Assembly: GCA_013289665.1 (NCBI GenBank)
Contig: JABCZN010000022.1
Location: 1-50,857, forward strand
Length of the DNA stretch: 50,857 nucleotides
Direction of reading: 5' to 3'
DNA from: Acidobacteriota bacterium
GTDB lineage: Bacteria; Acidobacteriota; Terriglobia; Acidiferrales; UBA7541
Shown here: one piece after another, positions 42,282 to 49,506 of the stretch
Layout of the letters: the number at the start of each line of letters is the position of its first letter
Position numbering within the stretch: the first letter of the stretch is position 1
The notes under the pieces: model-generated
What the model saw: the letters and a program-made list of their open reading frames with translations, nothing else
The model's database searches: none
Told to the model about the DNA's origin: nothing
Position numbers and translations under genes: made by a program

Positions 42282-42554
42282 ATGCCGAAGTTTGTCATCG
42301 AGAGGGAAATACCCGGCGCCGGAAACCTCACGGATGCCGAGCTCCAGGAAATCTCGCGCAAGTCCGTCGCCGTGCTCAAAGCCATGGGAACGGAGATTCA
42401 GTGGCTCCAGAGCTATGTCACCGGCGACAAAGTCTACTGCGTCTATCTGGCTCCTGACGAAGCTTCCATTCGCGAACACGCCCGCCGCGGTGGTTTCCCA
42501 GCCAATCGCATTTCCGCAGTGCGTCGGATGATTGATCCTTCCACCGCGGAGTAA
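42282..42554 (+). CDS. DUF4242 family protein
   Basis: 90 residues. GGAGG at 42270-42274 selects the ATG at 42282 over a longer in-frame start. The DUF4242 pattern is clear: MPKFVIEREIPGAGNLTDAE, SVAVLKAMGTEIQWLQSYVT and YLAPDEASIREHARRGGFPA. The fold is ferredoxin-like; some members have been annotated as nickel-binding, but no ligand set is obvious here. The function is unknown. Convergent with the large kinase gene. Confidence 0.8.
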   Translation: MPKFVIEREIPGAGNLTDAELQEISRKSVAVLKAMGTEIQWLQSYVTGDKVYCVYLAPDEASIREHARRGGFPANRISAVRRMIDPSTAE

Positions 42555-42574
42555 TCGGCTGAAAGGACCTCCCG

Positions 42575-45500
42575 CTATCCGCTCGGCCTGAGCACCTCGC
42601 TAACAGCCGTTTCCACCGGCATGACCCAGCCCTCCAGCCATGCCGCACGCGCTGCAGGGGTGGACAGTTTCTTTCGCGCCGGCTCCAAGCACTGGTCGAG
42701 CTTGCCTTGTTCACCCACCGTCAAGGGCGCCCCGAACGATTGCCGCAGAGCGGCAGCTACACCCGCGAGCCGCAGCGCGCGTTCCGAATCCCCACAGGCA
42801 GCTGCTAGGACGGCGAAGGATTCCAATCCCCTCGCGATCCCGCGCTTGTGTCCGAGCTCGTGAAACAGGCTGAGACACTCCCGGTACAATTCTCCCGATG
42901 CCGCATAGTCACCCTGTTCGCGCGTGAGGTTGCCCAGGTCGGCCAGTGAGCCGGCAATTCCCCACCGGTCATTCACCTCGCGGAACGCGGCAATACCACA
43001 CTCGTAGAGGGCACGGGCCAGGGGCAAGTCGCCCTGTTCGCGCAGCAGATCCGCCTGATGGTTGAACGCCCACGCAATTCCTGTCCGGTCTCCCGCTTCT
43101 CCAAAGATCACCTGACACTCTTCGTAAAGGGAACCCGCGTCCTTGTAGTTTCCCTGGAACTTTCTCACGGTCGCCAGGTTACTTAAGGTGCGGGCCACGG
43201 CCAATCGGTCGCCAAGCTCCTTCCACACTTTCAAGCTCTCCTCGAACAGCGCGCTCGCCGCGTCCAGCTTTCCCTGGTCCCGGTTGATCACTGCCAACGC
43301 ATTCAACGAAATCGCAACGCTCTGCTTATCCTCCTTGTTCCGCGCGATCCCCAGGTTCTCCCGGAACAGCCTTTCGGATGCGTCGTAGTCCAGTTGGTTC
43401 CCCGCCAGGACACCCGCCGCAAACAGCGCGCGCATCCGCGCAGTCTCGAGTGCCGGCGCCGGCGGTAATTGCAGCACCGCTTCGAGTCGCTGTCTCCCCT
43501 CCGCGAAATATTCGCGCATCTCCCAGAAACGGAAAAGCGCCGTGGCCAGTCGCAAGCCCCATTCGGCATATTTTCCTTCCGTGAGCCAATCGAGGGCCCC
43601 GCGGAAGTTGTCATGTTCTGTTTCGAAGCGGTCCATCCACCTTTTGATTTCACTGGCTTCTTTTTCCGTTGCGGCGTCTTCGGCGAGAACCACGAAGTAG
43701 GCGGCGTGGGCTTTTCGGATCGGATTCTCCTCGCCGCTCGCCGCGAGTTTCTCCAAGCCGTACTCGAGGATTGTTTCCAGCATCCGGAAATGCGGTTCGC
43801 CCTCGGTTTGCTCGGCCTGCCGCACCAGGCTCTTATCTACCAGGGATGACAGCCCGTCCAGCACGTCCAGCCCTAAATCCTGTCTGGTGTCGCAGACGGA
43901 TTCCGCGGCCTCCAACGTGAATCCTCCGGCGAAAACCGAAAGCCTGCGAAACAACTTTTGTTCCGGGTCGCTTAAAAGGTCGTAGCTCCAATCGATGGTC
44001 TGCCGGAGTGTCTGTTGCCGTGCGGGCAAATCTCTCGCTCCGCTGGTCAGCAACTGTAAACAGCTCGCCAGGCGGCCCCGCATTGCCGCTGGTGAGAGCA
44101 GCTTGATGCGCGCCGCCGCAAGCTGGATCGCCAGCGGCAGGCCGTCCAACCGGGCACAGATTTCTGTCACTGCGGAAGCATTCTCAGAGGTAAGGGTGAA
44201 TCCGGGTTTCACCGCCGCGGCTTGCTGGACAAACAGAGCGATCGCCGGCCATTCCGCCAGAGAGCTAAGCGTCACCGCTGCCTTGCTGTCGGGCAGAGCC
44301 AACGTGGGCAATGCAAACTCGTGTTCGCCGTGTACTCGCAGCGCGGCCCGGCTGGTCACCAGAATTTTCAGCCCCGGTGCGAGCGCCAGCCATTCTGCGA
44401 GCATCGGCGCAGCGCTCAGGACGTGTTCGAAGTTGTCGATCAGCAGAAGCAGCGGCGCAGTCACACCCTTCCGCATGTATTCTTTCAGACTTTCCTGTGG
44501 GCGCTGGCCTCCTGACTCCCGAACGCCGAGAGTTTGCGCAATCATGGATGCGATCACGTCGTGGTCGGAAATGGATGCCAACGGCACGAAGTGCACTCCA
44601 AAGGGAAACTGATCGACCAGTTCGCGCGCGACCTCGGCGGAAAAATGGGTCTTCCCGATCCCTCCGGGGCCGGTCACGGTCACCAAGCGCACATCGCGCC
44701 TTTGCAACAACCCCTTTACCGCCGCCATGTCGTTCTCCCGGCCTATCAGTGGCGAGCTGGCCGCGGGCAAGTTACTCGGCCGGTCTTCGGCCCGCGTGGT
44801 CTGCAAATCGCTGAGCCGATCTCGGATGGCCACCAGATCCCTGACCAAGTCGCGCGTGGAGAAGTAGCGTTTTTCGGGTTCCTTCGCCAGGCAGCGTTCA
44901 ATTACCCAACTCAACGGCGGCGGGGCCTCCGGGTTCAGAGAGGCAATCGCTACCGGCTCTTCCCTGAGTATGGAAATTAAGGTTTCCGGAAGATTCGGCC
45001 TCGCAAAGGGATGCTTTCCCGTGACCATCTCATACAGAACGGTCCCAAAAGAAAATTGATCAGAGCGGAAATCCAAGGTCTGGCCGGTGGCTTGCTCCGG
45101 AGACATGTATTTAAACGTGCCGAGAATGACGCCGGGCTTGGTGGTGCTGCTCTCGATGGAGACGGTATCCTCTTGATTCACCCCCTCGAGACCCAATTTC
45201 GCTAGGCCAAAATCGAGGATCTTTACGACTTCGGACGAAACCATCAGATTCTCGGGCTTGATGTCTCTGTGGATGATTCCGACGTCGTGCGCTTTGGCCA
45301 AACCTTCGGCAATCTGAACAGCGATCGGCAGGATCTTCCGCAAGGGCAGATTGCCGGCAGCCATTAAGTCACGGAGAGTCTGACCCTCGACGTACTCAAG
45401 GATGAGATAGTCGGTGTCGTCATGATGGCCGATGTCGTGCAATATGCAGATGTTCGGATGCGAGAGTTTGGAAATGGCCCGAGCTTCCGTCTCCAGGCGC

Positions 45501-45664
45501 CTCTGTACACCGGGATCCTTCGAAAGTCTTTGCGGAATCAACTTGACAGCAACCGTGCGATCGAGGCGACTGTCCCGCGCTCGATACACTTCACCCATAC
45601 CACCAGCACCAATCGTTGAAAGGATTTCGTAAGGCCCAAGTCTTGTACCCGGAGCGAGGGGCAT
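42575..45664 (-). CDS. Ser/Thr protein kinase fused to a signal-transduction ATPase and TPR repeats
   Basis: 1029 residues from the ATG at 45662-45664. The kinase domain (about 12-275) is complete: glycine loop GAGGMGEV (19-26), Lys41, HRDIKPEN (132-139), DFG (151-153) and MSPE. An NTPase of the COG3903/AfsR type follows: LIGRE (306-310), P-loop GPGGIGKTH (332-340) and LLLIDNFEHV. The last 400 or so residues are TPR units (ASALFEESLKVWKELGDRLA). No transmembrane segment was seen. TATAAT lies nine bases before the ATG, so the mRNA may be nearly leaderless. Confidence 0.9.
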   Translation of the reverse strand: MPLAPGTRLGPYEILSTIGAGGMGEVYRARDSRLDRTVAVKLIPQRLSKDPGVQRRLETEARAISKLSHPNICILHDIGHHDDTDYLILEYVEGQTLRDLMAAGNLPLRKILPIAVQIAEGLAKAHDVGIIHRDIKPENLMVSSEVVKILDFGLAKLGLEGVNQEDTVSIESSTTKPGVILGTFKYMSPEQATGQTLDFRSDQFSFGTVLYEMVTGKHPFARPNLPETLISILREEPVAIASLNPEAPPPLSWVIERCLAKEPEKRYFSTRDLVRDLVAIRDRLSDLQTTRAEDRPSNLPAASSPLIGRENDMAAVKGLLQRRDVRLVTVTGPGGIGKTHFSAEVARELVDQFPFGVHFVPLASISDHDVIASMIAQTLGVRESGGQRPQESLKEYMRKGVTAPLLLLIDNFEHVLSAAPMLAEWLALAPGLKILVTSRAALRVHGEHEFALPTLALPDSKAAVTLSSLAEWPAIALFVQQAAAVKPGFTLTSENASAVTEICARLDGLPLAIQLAAARIKLLSPAAMRGRLASCLQLLTSGARDLPARQQTLRQTIDWSYDLLSDPEQKLFRRLSVFAGGFTLEAAESVCDTRQDLGLDVLDGLSSLVDKSLVRQAEQTEGEPHFRMLETILEYGLEKLAASGEENPIRKAHAAYFVVLAEDAATEKEASEIKRWMDRFETEHDNFRGALDWLTEGKYAEWGLRLATALFRFWEMREYFAEGRQRLEAVLQLPPAPALETARMRALFAAGVLAGNQLDYDASERLFRENLGIARNKEDKQSVAISLNALAVINRDQGKLDAASALFEESLKVWKELGDRLAVARTLSNLATVRKFQGNYKDAGSLYEECQVIFGEAGDRTGIAWAFNHQADLLREQGDLPLARALYECGIAAFREVNDRWGIAGSLADLGNLTREQGDYAASGELYRECLSLFHELGHKRGIARGLESFAVLAAACGDSERALRLAGVAAALRQSFGAPLTVGEQGKLDQCLEPARKKLSTPAARAAWLEGWVMPVETAVSEVLRPSG

Positions 45665-45959
45665 AATGCCGCGATTATAACCTCGCATGCCCCCAACAGA
45701 GTACCTTCGGGTCTTACAAGTTCTTCCATGAGAAGGCTGGTTGATGTCAAGACACATCGCACTCTTTTGTGAGCGATATTCGCTCGCTCGGTGCAAGGTG
45801 GGTGTTCTCGTTCAGTAGGTGCTGCCACCTGATTAGCGTCCTCTTGTCCCGCCTTTTCGGTGGGAGTCGGGCCCCAGGACCTAGTCGCAGTCACCTGGAC
45901 TCGGCGGTTGAGCTCGGCTGTTTCGGAGCGAAACCCTCTAGGCCACTGCCCGCGCCGCT

Positions 45960-46330
45960 TTTTGGCTATTGCGCAATGGTTCGTATACCTCTCTGCTCAT
46001 GCGTCAGACAGGACCATCTCGAAAGTAGAGTGATCGAGGGCCTCCAGCGCGAGGTGCTTCACGAAGACGCCGTGCGCTATGCCCTGGCAAAATTCAAAAT
46101 GGAGATGAAGGAGCGACTCGATAGCACGCGGTCCCATATGACGGTGTTACGCGAGGAGCGGGAGCGCCTGAAAAGCGAGATCGACAATCTCGCTGGGAGT
46201 TATCTTCGCAGGGCGCCACTCACCGGCCCTTCTTTCACGACTCGAAAAACGAGAGCGGCGTCTCCAAGAAATCAGCGATGAGTTGCTCGCGACAGACGTA
46301 CGTCCCTCGAGCATTCTTCGACCGTTCGTC
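45960..46330 (+). pseudogene. Serine recombinase C-terminal remnant
   Basis: One frame reads CVRQDHLESRVIEGLQREVL and FKMEMKERLDSTRSHMTVLR, the zinc-ribbon edge and coiled-coil of large serine recombinases. Near 46205-46212 the family continuation (G-R-H-S-P-A-L-L, then EKRERRLQEISDELL) appears only in another frame, so a frameshift has occurred. The catalytic N-terminal domain is missing. It is the 3' remnant of an integrase- or resolvase-like gene. Confidence 0.6.
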
Positions 46331-46333
46331 TTG

Positions 46334-46365
46334 CCATCTAGAATGGCATATGGCATTCTAGATGG
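46334..46365. promoter_or_regulatory. Inverted-repeat operator of the AbrB/PIN toxin-antitoxin genes
   Basis: CCATCTAGAATG (46334-46345) and CATTCTAGATGG (46354-46365) are perfect inverted repeats around an 8-bp centre. TAGAAT within it may be a -10 box. The repeat ends one base before the antitoxin ATG at 46367, so autorepression by the antitoxin-toxin complex would block both transcription and the leader. Confidence 0.65.
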
Positions 46366-46366
46366 T

Positions 46367-46627
46367 ATGACGATCAAGATTGATAAGGCCGGCCGAATCG
46401 TTCTACCCAAGCCTGTGCGGGAGCGGTTCCACCTTCGCGAAGGATCCGAGCTTGAACTTGAGGAGCGCTCGGACGGCTTGACTCTAAGACCTGTCGAACA
46501 ACGAACTTCTATGGTCCAAGAGAAAGGCATCTGGGTTCACCTAGGCAAGGTGCCTCGCGGCTTTGACTGGGGTAGCGTTGTTGAAGCGATCCGAGACGAG
46601 AGAATTAAAGACGCTTCAGGGATATGA
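46367..46627 (+). CDS. AbrB/SpoVT-type antitoxin (VapB-like)
   Basis: 86 residues. The N-terminal swapped-hairpin DNA-binding domain is typical: IKIDKAGRIVLPKPVRERFH, then LREGSELELEERSDG. The C-terminal part (GIWVHLGKVPRGFDWGSVVE) would wrap the toxin. In-frame ATGs upstream at 46283 and 46343 are less likely because the domain begins at MTIKIDK. The stop overlaps the toxin start by 4 bp (ATGA). Confidence 0.85.
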   Translation: MTIKIDKAGRIVLPKPVRERFHLREGSELELEERSDGLTLRPVEQRTSMVQEKGIWVHLGKVPRGFDWGSVVEAIRDERIKDASGI

Positions 46628-47058
46628 AGGCATATCTTGATACCGCCGTTCTGGTGGCAGCGTCTGTGGCTGACCATCCCCATCACAGTCAATCCTTGGC
46701 GGCTCTGCAGTTGGTTCGCAAAAAAACGATGATTGGGCATATCAGTGGTCATGGTCTTTCTGAGGTTTATGCGGTTCTGACGCGCACGCCATTTACGCCG
46801 CCAATCTATCCGATGGAGGCATGGAAACTACTCTCGATGAACGTACTCCCTTATTTTCAAATCGTGACTCTGACGCCGGAGATGTATCGGGAGACGATAC
46901 AAGAATGTGCGGACCGTGGATGGATAGGGGGACGTATCTACGACGCTCTCCACCTGTGCTGCGCGAAGAAGGTAGGTTGCGATCGAATCTACACTTTCAA
47001 CATCCGACATTTTCAAAAGCTGGCGCCGGATTTGGCAGACCGCATCGGCGCCCCTTAA
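46624..47058 (+). CDS. PIN domain toxin (VapC-like)
   Basis: 144 residues. The PIN acidic residues are visible: Asp6 (YLDTAVLVAA), Glu47 (LSEVYAVLTR) and Asp107 (IYDALHLCCA). A fourth position near FNIRHFQKL carries asparagine and histidine, as in many VapC proteins. Such toxins cut RNA, often initiator tRNA, and are neutralised by the antitoxin encoded just before. Frame intact, so the pair should be functional. Confidence 0.88.
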   Translation: MKAYLDTAVLVAASVADHPHHSQSLAALQLVRKKTMIGHISGHGLSEVYAVLTRTPFTPPIYPMEAWKLLSMNVLPYFQIVTLTPEMYRETIQECADRGWIGGRIYDALHLCCAKKVGCDRIYTFNIRHFQKLAPDLADRIGAP

Positions 47059-47117
47059 GGCTTCATGATTGCGGATGGAGTCTTGCGGGAATGGCCGCAG
47101 CGAAGAAAGAGCAAAAA

Positions 47118-47145
47118 TGGTGCCAGGGGACGGAATTGGACCGAA
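47118..47145 (-). other. tRNA 3'-end-like fragment, possible attachment site
   Basis: On the minus strand the sequence reads as a T-arm (CGG-TCCAATT-CCG), an acceptor strand ending CCCTGGCA, an encoded CCA (47118-47120) and five T. No matching anticodon or D-arm is upstream at the right distance, so it is not a tRNA gene. Integrases commonly leave such copies of tRNA 3' ends; a tyrosine recombinase remnant is 600 bp away. Nothing else was recognised in 47059-47418. Confidence 0.35.
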
Positions 47146-47418
47146 CCTCTTCCGGTGAGATTTGTGTGGCTGGCAGCAGCGTAATGCGTTCGCCGTTGGC
47201 GAATCTAAATGTTTAGACTCGGGAGCAGTTCGGTTCCCGGATTCCCCAGAATGGTGGTACGGACACGAGAACGCGGAAACGGAATTTCAAGGGGTAAGGG
47301 CTTTGCCGTTCGAGTTCGTCCGTCTGCGAGCGGTGTCCGGGCAGACCCCGGGCAACCACAAAGAGTCGCAATCGCTCGTCTGTGGCCGGCTTTTGTTTTT
47401 GTAGGATAACGACGACAG

Positions 47419-47619
47419 CTAGCCCTCGCCGCCTTCGTCACCCGGCTCGAGAGTGCAGGTATGCCAGGCTTCATCATGGGCGTGGACGGCGCAGAACCAT
47501 CGGCCACAAATGCCGCAGTGGAAATTAGCGGAAGAATCGCAGGGCTCGTCCATGGGCGAAACAGCCTGACAAGACCACTCGAGGTCCCGGGCTTCTGTTT
47601 GATTCACTTGTTGCAACAT
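47419..47619 (-). CDS. Small zinc-finger-like protein
   Basis: 66 residues. AGGAGGGACC immediately before the ATG (47617-47619) fixes the start. Cysteines and histidines are arranged as CDSSANFHCGICGRWFCAVH followed by H-x-x-x-WHTC, which can bind one or two zinc ions, similar to small AN1-like or treble-clef fingers. The tail is acidic (EPGDEGGEG). The function is unknown. Confidence 0.65.
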   Translation of the reverse strand: MLQQVNQTEARDLEWSCQAVSPMDEPCDSSANFHCGICGRWFCAVHAHDEAWHTCTLEPGDEGGEG

Positions 47620-47712
47620 GGTCCCTCCTCTTGCGAGCAGTATACGCCTGGAGGTGAAGTCTTGCGTCTGATTCAGATCGCGTCTGCCCACCACGCATCA
47701 TCTCCTTCAACT

Positions 47713-48165
47713 TCAACCTCGACCGGGGACCCGTCCTCGAGTCCGAATACCGTGTTGCGCGGATTTTGTGGGAAGCGATGGCGCATTGCTTTTGTCGAGC
47801 ATCGCGGCGGGATGCGTGGCCGCGTGGATTTGTTTCAGCGTGCGGATCGCCACCTGCGTGTAGATTTGCGTGGTTTTCAAGTCCTCGTGGCCGAGGATCG
47901 CCTGGATGAAGCGGATATCCGCGCTGCCTTCGTGCATGAGTGTCGCCATCGTGTGGCGGCAGAGATGGCACGCGCCGGCTTTGCCGAGATTCACGGCAAC
48001 GACGTGCTGGCGCACGGCCAAGCCACGCGATGGCACGCTCGCCGATGAGCCGGCCCTGGCGCGGTCAGGATGCGCGGCCCTATCCACACGCAGATCGCCC
48101 CCACGACTTGCACGGCGGCGAACGCTGTCCATCCTCGCCAGCCCATAGGCTCCACCCCGCCTCAC
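47713..48165 (-). pseudogene. Tyrosine recombinase (integrase) remnant with internal deletion
   Basis: The C-terminal catalytic part is well preserved: GACHLCRHTMATLMHEGSAD, RFIQAILGHEDLKTTQIYTQ, with the H-x-x-R, LGH and tyrosine motifs. The N-terminal part does not match the family in this frame. In another frame the string GERAIAWLGR occurs about where the family has P-x-GERALAWL, so most of the middle is deleted and frames are mixed. It cannot be a working integrase. It marks a former integrated element. Confidence 0.65.
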
Positions 48166-48668
48166 TTACACTGCTTACGCAGAGCGTCGTCCAGTTTGCC
48201 TTGGCTTTGTTTCTTGAGCAGATCGTCGAAGGGTTTCCACTTCGCGTCCGCCTTCTGCTGGAGGATGGCCGTATACACCTTGAGGGCGCTTCCCAAGGCG
48301 GCTACGTTCATCGCAGCCACATCGCCTGCCTTAGTGGGATTCTCGATCAGGAACGCACCGCTGGCGAGCATGTACTGCCGCGTGATTTCATGCCTGTACT
48401 TGTACTTCACGTCGTTAAATTCTCCCAGGAGAGCCGGGCACAACGGCACGCGGATGTCGTGCGCTTCGCTGAGCCGGTTGAGCGCCCATTCGCCGTCCTT
48501 GTTCACGCTATCGTCCAGAGGATTGCTCTCCAGTTTGTGCGCGATCTCAGCCCATCGCGCTCGCTCTTCCGGTGTAGATGTTCCTTGGGCTGATATCATT
48601 GGTGCTGTCGCCACGGAAAAGAGGCCCAGCACAAGGGTCAAAATCGAACTGATACGTTTCTTCTGCAT
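48162..48668 (-). CDS. Secreted small protein of unknown function
   Basis: 168 residues from the ATG at 48666-48668, which overlaps the previous stop (TAATG). A signal peptide (ISSILTLVLGLFSVATAP) ends near S-A-Q. The mature part is helical (ERARWAEIAHKLESNPLDDS, then YMLASGAFLIENPTKAGDVA). No family recognised. It is the last gene of three overlapping ones that follow the giant repeat protein, so it is likely to act with them. Confidence 0.7.
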   Translation of the reverse strand: MQKKRISSILTLVLGLFSVATAPMISAQGTSTPEERARWAEIAHKLESNPLDDSVNKDGEWALNRLSEAHDIRVPLCPALLGEFNDVKYKYRHEITRQYMLASGAFLIENPTKAGDVAAMNVAALGSALKVYTAILQQKADAKWKPFDDLLKKQSQGKLDDALRKQCK

Positions 48669-48937
48669 TAGTGTGGCTCCCGTAGGTGAATGAGTACGAT
48701 CACGAGGAAGAAGCTCCCCAATGGCAAGAGGACACCCCAGATCCATTTTCCTGAATCGCGTACAGCAGCAACGAAAGCCAGCACGAGGTCCACTGTCCAG
48801 ATTGCAAGCCAGTAGTTGAACGAGAGGTCGATTCTAGGGAAGCCCGGTATTAGACGTAAAGCTAGCAAGACCCAGAACGACAACGAGCAGACGAGACTCG
48901 CATAGCCGAAAGCGCTCGCTGAGGACTTGGTGTTCAT
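48668..48937 (-). CDS. Small three-helix membrane protein
   Basis: 89 residues. Three hydrophobic stretches (SLVCSLSFWVLLALRLIPGF, YWLAIWTVDLVLAFVAAV, WIWGVLLPLGSFFLVIVLI) are probably membrane-spanning. Start and stop overlap the neighbours: TGATG at 48935-48939 and TAATG at 48666-48670. Such tight coupling suggests equal translation with its neighbours. A membrane protein placed after a possible toxin-like domain is a typical immunity-gene arrangement, but this is inference. Confidence 0.65.
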   Translation of the reverse strand: MNTKSSASAFGYASLVCSLSFWVLLALRLIPGFPRIDLSFNYWLAIWTVDLVLAFVAAVRDSGKWIWGVLLPLGSFFLVIVLIHLREPH

Positions 48938-49488
48938 CAGTGGAATAGATACTTCAGAACTTCGATTGTGTGGTCGATTAAGCCACCGTTATAAACGTTG
49001 TGTCCGCCTAGGTGCAAGGTACCCGTGGTCGGCCTAGTCAAAGTTAGGGGCACGATGATTCCGTGCTCAAGGGTGATCCATGGCTCGCGGACCGTAGAGT
49101 GTCCAGACCCGGCCCCTGTTCCTTGCGCTCCAGCACTCCTGAAATCCACTGCTCCGTAGGTATGGGTTGACGGATGAAAAGGATCGGACTCGTCGCCAAA
49201 GTAATGCTGGAAACCGGCCTTCACGAGCGCTGCGTCGGCATCTCCATAGGTTCCGTTGTAGTTGAAGGTTCCACCTGCGTTCACGCCTGACGCCATGTTG
49301 CTGTATGTAAAATTGAATGTGAACCCTGGGAAGTTCGTGGTGTCTTGCACAGTCGTCGCGTTTGTACCGTTGATGAACACACCCGTCGAAGATTGATTGC
49401 TTCCGACTTGGCCGCGGCGCCTTTCGGAGCGATCGCTCGGTTGCTCCATTTTGGCAGTTCCGTCACAGGCAGTCGTGCGAGTACCCAA
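48937..49488 (-). CDS. C-terminal-type domain following an amber codon, unknown function
   Basis: Up to 183 residues from a TTG at 49488. The frame is the same as that of the giant repeat protein and is open right back to its TAG stop (49507-49509), so the product may originally have been its C-terminus. There is no good ribosome binding site. The sequence is protein-like (TTNFPGFTFNFTYSNMASGV, GDESDPFHPSTHTYGAVDFR, LEHGIIVPLTLTRP). It has no signal peptide of its own. The stop overlaps the start of the next gene. Confidence 0.5.
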   Translation of the reverse strand: MGTRTTACDGTAKMEQPSDRSERRRGQVGSNQSSTGVFINGTNATTVQDTTNFPGFTFNFTYSNMASGVNAGGTFNYNGTYGDADAALVKAGFQHYFGDESDPFHPSTHTYGAVDFRSAGAQGTGAGSGHSTVREPWITLEHGIIVPLTLTRPTTGTLHLGGHNVYNGGLIDHTIEVLKYLFH

Positions 49489-49506
49489 CAGCGTGCCTGT
49501 CGTCGC

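Noticed and set aside
47991..48146. 51-codon minus-strand frame starting MGWRGWTAFAAVQV with a hydrophobic stretch
   Set aside because: It crosses the scrambled integrase region and contains the displaced GERAIAWL segment in another frame; more likely debris than a gene.
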